Positions 59,001 to 64,000 of a stretch of 64,000 nt of DNA are shown piece by piece; the stretch's first letter is position 1, and each line of letters begins with the position of its first letter. The stretch spans positions 43,122,072-43,186,071 of the forward strand of contig NC_088714.1 in the NCBI RefSeq assembly GCF_963576615.1, read 5' to 3'. The position numbers were made by a program, and so were the translations under genes. The notes beneath the pieces were generated by a model. It saw only the letters and a list, made by a program, of their open reading frames with translations. It was not told the DNA's origin and searched no databases. The stretch is from Watersipora subatra. Taxonomy: Eukaryota > Bryozoa > Gymnolaemata > Cheilostomatida > Watersiporidae.

Positions 59001-60876
59001 TTACTTACTAAAAAATTGCTAGTTTTCAGTTTTTGTACTAGCAAGCAGCACACGCCTGCATTTTGAGCGGTAAACTACTTCAAATGAGTTTTTAATAACA
59101 TATTTGAATAGATATAAATAAAATAGACATAATAGAATAGTAATATAATAGACATATAATAGAATAGATATATAATAGAATAGACATGTAATAGAGTAGA
59201 CATATAATTGAGTAAACATATAATAGAATAGACATATAATAGAATAGACATCAAATAGAATAGAAATAAAATAGAATGGACATAGAATAGATATAGACAT
59301 AGAATATATAGACATATAATAGAATGGACATATAATAGATATATAGATATAATAGGCATATAATAAGTACAACATTAAAGCATTGCTTAGAAACTACTAC
59401 AACATATTTACGAAAACGTCAAAATTCTAGAGCTGTCCGTTTGTTTGTAACACCACTAAGCTAGAGGCCATATGAGTCTGTCAAACGTGAATTTACTAAA
59501 GTGCTCTTTTTATAAACATCGTCAATCCTTTTAGTTTGATAAAGCTTTTGTTAAATTACCACCTTTTTAAAACTATGAACAACTCCCTTTGGCTGTTCCT
59601 AACCACTTAAAGCTTTTAAAGGTCACAACTTGCAGATTTTTGCAATTGTGTGAACCTATATAAAGATTTGTCTGAAAGTAAATCGTTTGCCGTTTTGATA
59701 AAGACATCCCTTAAGTTGACATTCTTACCTGTGATTTTATGCCAAAGTAATTCAGTTCAATAAAACCTCAAATGTCTACCAATTCACAGTACAAGTACAT
59801 AATGAAAGGGTCGCGGGTTATCTCCCCTGAGGACTACACCTTGACTATATCTGATTTGAGGGTTTCTCTGAGAACATTTTAAACAAATTAAAACAGTAAG
59901 AGGTCATTCATAAATGGGTTCACTCTTTCCAATGTGGGCAAGGTAGATGAATCAAACATATCAACCTTATTAACCCATAGGTGATGACAACTCACACGTG
60001 TTGACGCATAGGTAATGACAACTCACATGTGTTGACTCATAGGTGATGAAAACTCACATGTGTTGACTCATAGGTGAAGATCACTCATATTTGTTGACTC
60101 ATAGCTGATGACAACTCACATGTATTGAACCATAGGTGACGACAACTCACACGTGTTGACGCATAGGTGATGATAACTCACATGTGTTGACTCATAGATG
60201 ATGATAACTCACATGTGTTGACTAATAGGTGATGATAACTCACACATGTTGACTCATGATAGGTGATGACAACTCACATGTGTTGACTCATGATAGGTGA
60301 TGACAACTCACATGTGTTGAACCATAGGTGATGACAACTCACATGTGTTGACTCATAGGCGATGATAACTCACACGTGTTGACTCATAGGTAATGATAAC
60401 TCACATGTGTTGACTCGTAGGTGAAGATAACTCACATGTGTTGACTCATAGGTGATGACAACTCACATGTATTGACTCCTAGGTGAAGATAACTCACACG
60501 TGTTGACTCATAGGTGATGATAACTCCCATGTGTTGACTCATAGGTGATGATAAGCATATTGATGATCTGCTTCAAACTTTTCAGAAGAAGAAGCTAAAG
60601 GAGCTGACAAAGCAAAAGAAAGAGCTGGAGAAACAGAAAGAGCTGGCTAAGGAATGGAAAGAATTTTCGAAGCAGAAGGAGCTCGCTAAACAGTGGAAAG
60701 GACGACTAAAGAAACAGGCAATAAAACAAAAGGCTAGAGAAAAACAAGCTAAACTGGCAGCAAAAACTCAAAAGATTTCGCTTGATAAAATATCCAAACG
60801 AAGAACACAAAAAAACAAATTGAAACGTGAAACATCGAGAAAGACATCGGCGAAGAATAAGAGAAAGAGACTATAA
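52985..60876 (+). CDS. Double HMG-box protein with lysine-rich tail
   Basis: Five exons (52985-53022, 54258-54450, 55787-55955, 58046-58149, 60586-60876) join in phase into 264 residues, ATG to TAA. HMG box 1, residues ~10-77, contains YMTAFLLYLGDFRKRN and AWRNLTNREKFPYEE. A ~20-residue linker follows. HMG box 2, ~96-168, contains KPKKALSAYMLFLKDFRQRN and AWNLLTVTEKGPYEQAA. The tail, 169-264, is dominated by Lys, with Glu/Gln in its first half (likely a charged helix) and only basic residues at the end. HMG boxes bend DNA, so a nuclear chromatin role is likely. The acidic tail of HMGB proteins is absent. TFAM also has two boxes and a basic tail, but no mitochondrial presequence is seen here. 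Confidence 0.88.
53205..53470. repeat. ~29-bp degenerate minisatellite in HMG intron 1
   Basis: Units of the type CTACTGTATTTCATGTACAG followed by CACACTAT, with shortened variants. Confidence 0.75.
53520..53990 (+). mobile_element. SINE-related copies in HMG intron 1
   Basis: GAATGCCCGGCGTTGCACGG at 53523 is the tail motif, followed by an A-rich run. From about 53715 a second, diverged copy of the 49760-50070 element follows in the same orientation (GTGTGCTAGCTGAAGTGTGA; GCCTGTCTGCAGAACTAGGG). Confidence 0.65.
54258..54450 (+). CDS. HMG gene exon 2: most of box 1
   Basis: Acceptor TTGACCAG, donor GTGTGT. It runs from YMTAFLLYL through RGASAWRNLTNREKFPYEEK to IHKYK, covering the three-helix box in one exon. 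Confidence 0.9.
54538..54850. repeat. Interrupted (AGT)n repeat in HMG intron 2
   Basis: Mostly AGT/TAG triplets with substitutions. It produces poly-Ser frames on the plus strand and poly-Thr on the minus strand. It starts about 90 bases after exon 2. Confidence 0.88.
55311..55424. mobile_element. Compact copy of the 'tttgaatgcca' family with inverted ends
   Basis: It opens CCGTAAAACCTCTATTTAAA and closes with the complement-type CTCTATTCAAGGTTTTACG. With ~20-bp inverted termini and a length near 110 bp this looks like the basic unit of a miniature inverted-repeat element; the longer copies are composites. Confidence 0.65.
55787..55955 (+). CDS. HMG gene exon 3: linker and first half of box 2
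   Basis: Acceptor GCTTTAG, donor GTTTGT. It begins EKVKLLPKLPKSACSSKEKK, then DPKKPKKALSAYMLFLKDF, and ends FSEMSKK. Box 2 is split by an intron between helix 2 and the conserved Trp; box 1 is not. Confidence 0.88.
57058..57957. mobile_element. 0.9-kb element with CTCGAG-palindrome termini, HMG intron 3
   Basis: The inverted ends are CAGTGCCTCGCATTGCGCGT on the left and its near-complement on the right, each flanked by TA (57057-57058 and 57955-57956). Next to each end, and again at 57298-57475, are clusters of the palindrome ACAACTCGAGTTGT. No transposase frame. TA flanks and ends fit a Tc1/mariner-type non-autonomous element; a 6-bp duplication (GTCGCC/GACGCC) is the alternative. Confidence 0.78.
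58046..58149 (+). CDS. HMG gene exon 4: second half of box 2
   Basis: Acceptor TTACTTGCAG, donor GTAAAA. It reads GATAWNLLTVTEKGPYEQAA and then RKAAEKYQTVIEEYK, the third HMG helix. Confidence 0.9.
58405..58770 (+). mobile_element. SINE-related element in HMG intron 4
   Basis: CTGCGTTGCACGGGT at about 58426 and the opposing ACTCGTGCAATGCCAGGCAT near 58506 are inverted copies of the tail motif. A tRNA-like head (GTAGTCTAATGGGTAAGC) near 58637 leads to GGTATAACTGGACAGATGGA. Confidence 0.6.
59100..59365. repeat. ~16-bp minisatellite in HMG intron 4
   Basis: Units of the type ATATAATAGAATAGAC. Minus-strand frames rich in Tyr, Ile and Ser arise from it and are not genes. Confidence 0.8.
59976..60555. 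repeat. 31-bp minisatellite immediately before HMG exon 5
   Basis: About 18 copies of ACTCACATGTGTTGACTCAT plus AGGTGATGATA. The array ends about 30 bases before the exon 5 acceptor, so the branch-point region is at its edge. Confidence 0.88.
60586..60876 (+). CDS. HMG gene exon 5: lysine-rich tail
   Basis: The acceptor is ACTTTTCAG ending at 60585 and the stop is TAA 60874-60876. It starts KKKLKELTKQKKELEKQKEL, contains a duplicated ~14-residue segment (KQKELAKEWKEFSK and KQKELAKQWKGRLK), and ends in TSAKNKRKRL. Base composition is very A-rich, in keeping with Lys codons. Confidence 0.88.
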   Translation, partial: KKKLKELTKQKKELEKQKELAKEWKEFSKQKELAKQWKGRLKKQAIKQKAREKQAKLAAKTQKISLDKISKRRTQKNKLKRETSRKTSAKNKRKRL

Positions 60877-60965
60877 CAAGTATTTTACGAGTAAACTTTG
60901 TATTATATTGTCCTGTCTGATGTGAGTCATGTGAAAAGTGATTGTATTGAGTACATTATTTCCTA

Positions 60966-60971
60966 AATAAA
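60966..60971 (+). promoter_or_regulatory. Polyadenylation signal of the HMG-box gene
   Basis: AATAAA 90 bases after the stop codon, a normal distance for a short 3' untranslated region. Confidence 0.7.
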
Positions 60972-61227
60972 ACAACTGAAGTACTAACAGTAGCAAAAGC
61001 AATAAAAACTGTCTGGACGGAGTAACAAATATTGCTGATAATGTGAAAGCATAGAGATTATCCATGTCAGCAGCTGGTCTCGTCGGTCGCATCCGAAATA
61101 GCAAGAAGCTATGCTGTAAGTCATCGTGGTTGGCGGGATTGAGCTACAAAAAACAATCAGTGTCATTAAAGATGAACTTGCAAAAAATTTTAGTAAATTT
61201 TATCAGACAGTATCGGTATTTTTTACT

Positions 61228-61550
61228 ATTTGTGATAGTTTATGTTGTTTGATGTTTGATCTGATGGCCAGGATGTTTCAAATTTAAAATTGATAAAACT
61301 CGATCATGGTCAAAATGCTCAGACCAAAAGAAAGCGATGTCTATACTTGTAAAAATGAGAAGAATAGAGACACTTAGTGCTGCAGCTTGAATGCAATAGC
61401 CGATACCAATTATAGCAATGATAGCAACTGATCAAGTCATTTTGTTACTATTTTCCTTCTGAGTGTTTTAATGGGGATGAAGTTTTGTCGATTTTAATCA
61501 TGAAACATCCTGGAAGTTAGATCACTTCAAACACCAAAAACGATCTCACA
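61228..61550. mobile_element. MITE-like element, family A, copy 2
   Basis: Carries the same ends as the copy at 2013-2392 (GGCCAGGATGTTTCAAATTT on the left and ATCATGAAACATCCTGG on the right) and the shared interior AATGCAATAGCCGATACCAA. It has one rather than three internal units. Confidence 0.7.
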
Positions 61551-61667
61551 TGTTTTGAAACTTGATATTTTCTGATAAAATCTACTAAAAATTTAGGTAT
61601 ACTCATTTTTTTAATCCGAACGTGAAAATCAAACAAAATAATATGATGACACAGATCATTTGGAATT

Positions 61668-61783
61668 CAAACTTGTGCACAGCCAGCAATTGCTCAAACT
61701 CGTGTACAGCCAGCAATTGCTCAAACTTGTGCACAGCCAGCAATTGCTCAAAACTCGTACACAGCCAGCAATTGGTCAAATGT
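61668..61783. repeat. 30-bp minisatellite, four copies
   Basis: CACAGCCAGCAATTGCTCAA plus ACTTGTG-type ending, repeated four times, the third copy with one extra base. Confidence 0.85.
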
Positions 61784-61909
61784 TGTCCAGTTTTACATAG
61801 AACGTTTGATGTGGTAAGATTACAAGTGTCTCTGTGTACTCGAGAAAACTAACCAAGTTAGAAACAATATAAGCATTGCAAGACAACATAACAAGCATTT
61901 TAAAATTGC

Positions 61910-62310
61910 TTAATATGAGTATTATCTGTATGTGTATATGAGTATTATCTGTATGTGTATATGACTATTATCTGTATGTGTATATGACTATTATCTGTAT
62001 GTGTATATGAGTATTATCTGTATATGAGTATTATCTGTATGTGTATATGAGTATTATCTGTATGTGTATATGAGTATTATCTGTATGTATATATGAGTAT
62101 TATCTGTATGTATATATGAGTATTATCTGAATATGTATATGAGTATTATCTGAATGTGTACTTGAGTTATATCTGAATGTGTATATGAGTATTATCTGTA
62201 TGTGTATATGAGTATTATCTGTATGTGTATATGAGTATTATCTTTATGTGTATATGAGTATTATCTGTATGTGAGTATTATCTGTATGCATATATGAGTA
62301 TTATCTATTA
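61910..62310. repeat. 23-bp minisatellite
   Basis: About 17 copies of GAGTATTATCTGTATGTGTA plus TAT. It passes without a gap into the 38-bp array that follows, with which it shares TTATCTGTATATGA. Confidence 0.88.
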
Positions 62311-62334
62311 TCATATATACACTGTCTAATCCTT

Positions 62335-63128
62335 ATAGATATTATCTGTATATGAACCCTGTCTGATCCTGACAGTTACAATCTGTATATAAACCCTGTC
62401 TGATCCTGATTGTTATTATCTGTACATAAACACTCTAAATCCTGATAGTTATTATCTGGATATAAACACTGTCTGATCCTGATAATTATTATCCGTATAT
62501 GAGCACTGTCTAATCCTGATAGTTAGTATCTGTATATGAACACTGTCTAATCCTGATAGTTATTATCTGTATATGAACACTGTCTAAACCTGATAGTTAT
62601 TATCTGTATATGAACACTGTCTAATCCTGATAGTTATTATCTGTATATGAGCACTGTCTAACTCTGATAGTTATTATCTGTATATGAACACTGTCTGATC
62701 CTTACAGATATTATCTGCATATGAATACTGTCTAATCCTGATAGTTATTATCTGTATATGAACACTGTCTAAACCTGATAGTTATTATCTGTATATGAAC
62801 ACTGTCTAATCCTGATAGTTATTATCTGTATATGAGCACTGTCTAACTCTGATAGTTATCATCTGTATATGAACACTGTCTGATCCTTACAGATATTATC
62901 TGCATATGAATACTGTCTAATCCTGATAGTTATTATCTGTATATGAACACTGTCTAAACCTGATAGTTATTATCTGTATATGAACACTGTCTGATCCTTA
63001 CAGATATTATCTGTATATGAATACTGTCTAATCCTGATAGTTATTATCTGTATATGAACACTGTCTAATCCTGATAGTTATTATCTGTATATGAACACTG
63101 TCTAATCCTGATAGTGACTATCTGTATA
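62335..63128. repeat. ~38-bp minisatellite
   Basis: Units are TATCTGTATATGAACACTGT followed by CTAATCCTGATAGTTAT. A ~155-bp higher-order block (about 62570-62720) is repeated at 62755-62910. The array resumes for part of a unit after the inserted element, at 63536. Confidence 0.88.
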
Positions 63129-63535
63129 CAGTGATGTAGTGCTACCCTAACTCTCCCTAACTAAGTTATGCTAAGAAAATTTGTGCGTTTTTTAAGTATA
63201 ACTATAATAGTTAGGGTTAAAAAATTTTAGACTGCCAATTCTCAAGGTATATTATAGCTCTATTTCGGTATGATTTTCTCAACTTATTTATTACATGTAC
63301 TACAGATGTGCTCATTTCTCATATAATATACATGATTTTAAAGCCCTGTAGCCTTTGGCCGCCGCGGCTTTGCCCCAGACCCTACTGGGAGGCTTACAGC
63401 GCCCCCCCCCCAGGCCCCCAGCTGTTCCAATCGCCACTACATGGTGATGGAGTCGCGTTGCGACTCTTTGTCATCTACATCCATTTATCTCAACTTTAGA
63501 GTTATGGTTAAAAAAAGGTTAGCACTACATCACTG
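63129..63535. mobile_element. 407-bp hAT-like element inserted in the 38-bp array
   Basis: The inverted ends are CAGTGATGTAGTGCTA on the left and TAGCACTACATCACTG on the right. They are flanked by TCTGTATA (63121-63128) and GCTGTATA (63536-63543), an 8-bp duplication with one difference. CAGTG ends and 8-bp duplications are typical of hAT elements. The interior has a GC-rich block with a run of C at 63402-63411. No transposase. Confidence 0.85.
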
Positions 63536-63666
63536 GCTGTATATGAGCACTGTCGAATCTTAATAATTATTGTTTGTACATTCCGTACAGCATATGATGA
63601 AGCCTCCGTTCCTTACCAACAGTCAATTATGCTAATTACATAATATATCACATGCACCAAACTCAC

Positions 63667-63929
63667 CTAACTGTATAGCATTTTGGCGTGCTTTAAGAAA
63701 TGCCATAACATCCGCATCTGCTTCAGCATCTCCTGTGAGTGGTATACTTGTGGCAGGTGCTTGTCTTGACTGGTTTTGCGACGACTGTGACTGGTGGGAA
63801 AATGAAGGTGTTTGCCCGGTCTTATCTTGTAATGATTGACTATGATTGACAGGGGCCGGCGACAGGTGATGCAGGTGGGAGTCTAGAGATGTTGAGGACA
63901 TGGAGTTGACACTCACACTATCACTGGCG
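63667..63929 (-). CDS. Internal exon of an unidentified Ser/Gln-rich protein
   Basis: Minus-strand exon with acceptor CTTTTTAG and donor GTGAGT. It codes 87 residues between split codons: SDSVSVNSMSSTSLDSHLHH, then a Ser/Gln/Pro-rich stretch (QSQSSQNQSRQAP), and an end with DAEADADVMAFLKARQNAIQ that looks helical. I do not recognise the family. The rest of the gene would lie right of the window (upstream) and, for downstream exons, left of 63667, where none was found before the minisatellites. Confidence 0.65.
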
Positions 63930-64000
63930 CTAAAAAGATAGACTGAATACTAGCATTAGTTAGAAAACATAGTATGTGTTTCATAATACTAGCATTTTTT

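Noticed and set aside
62335..63128. CRISPR-like regular repeats
   Set aside because: There are no unique spacers; units are head-to-tail minisatellites in animal DNA.

Overview
The window is animal nuclear DNA: AT-rich, with long introns, GT-AG exons and many kinds of repeat. The best phylogenetic clue is a gene that joins a temptin-like domain (temptin is known from the sea slug Aplysia) to a DBH/MOXD-type copper monooxygenase. Together with tRNA-derived SINEs and Penelope, Ty3/gypsy, P and hAT elements, this suggests a mollusc or another lophotrochozoan. The species is not identified. Exons were read by eye: homology, GT/AG boundaries and codon phase had to agree.

Layout. (1) 3234-7321, plus: the last four coding exons of a NOVA/pasilla-like KH-domain RNA-binding protein; KH1 and the start lie left of the window. 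(2) About 7.3-22.5 kb: no convincing host gene. It holds NOVA 3' sequence, a ~373-bp tandem duplication, several near-perfect hairpins, minisatellites, a decayed Ty3/gypsy integrase facing a decayed gag-pol fragment, and a ~1.9-kb element with ~280-bp inverted termini. (3) 22979-38190, minus: a ten-exon gene whose phases join without error into a 466-residue open frame (signal peptide, temptin-like domain, both Cu2-monooxygenase domains, hydrophobic C-terminus). Its introns carry a 1.1-kb P-element relic with 22-bp terminal repeats and an 8-bp target duplication, a TTAA-flanked 885-bp element, a PIF/Harbinger-like MITE and five minisatellites. (4) 38.5-48.1 kb: a 30-bp minisatellite open on both strands, a second Ty3/gypsy relic on the minus strand, and a Penelope-like reverse transcriptase fragment next to a hammerhead-ribozyme-like core. 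(5) 52985-60876, plus: a complete five-exon gene for a 264-residue protein with two HMG boxes and a very lysine-rich tail; one intron holds an element full of CTCGAG palindromes. (6) 61-63.5 kb: minisatellites, one interrupted by a 407-bp hAT-like element. (7) 63667-63929, minus: one internal exon of an unidentified Ser/Gln-rich protein.

The host genes show no functional link; they are ordinary neighbours in a repeat-rich genome. The most interesting content is the temptin-monooxygenase fusion, the NOVA KH3 loop without its lysine, the basic-tailed double HMG-box protein, and the structurally well-resolved transposons, two of which landed inside minisatellite arrays.
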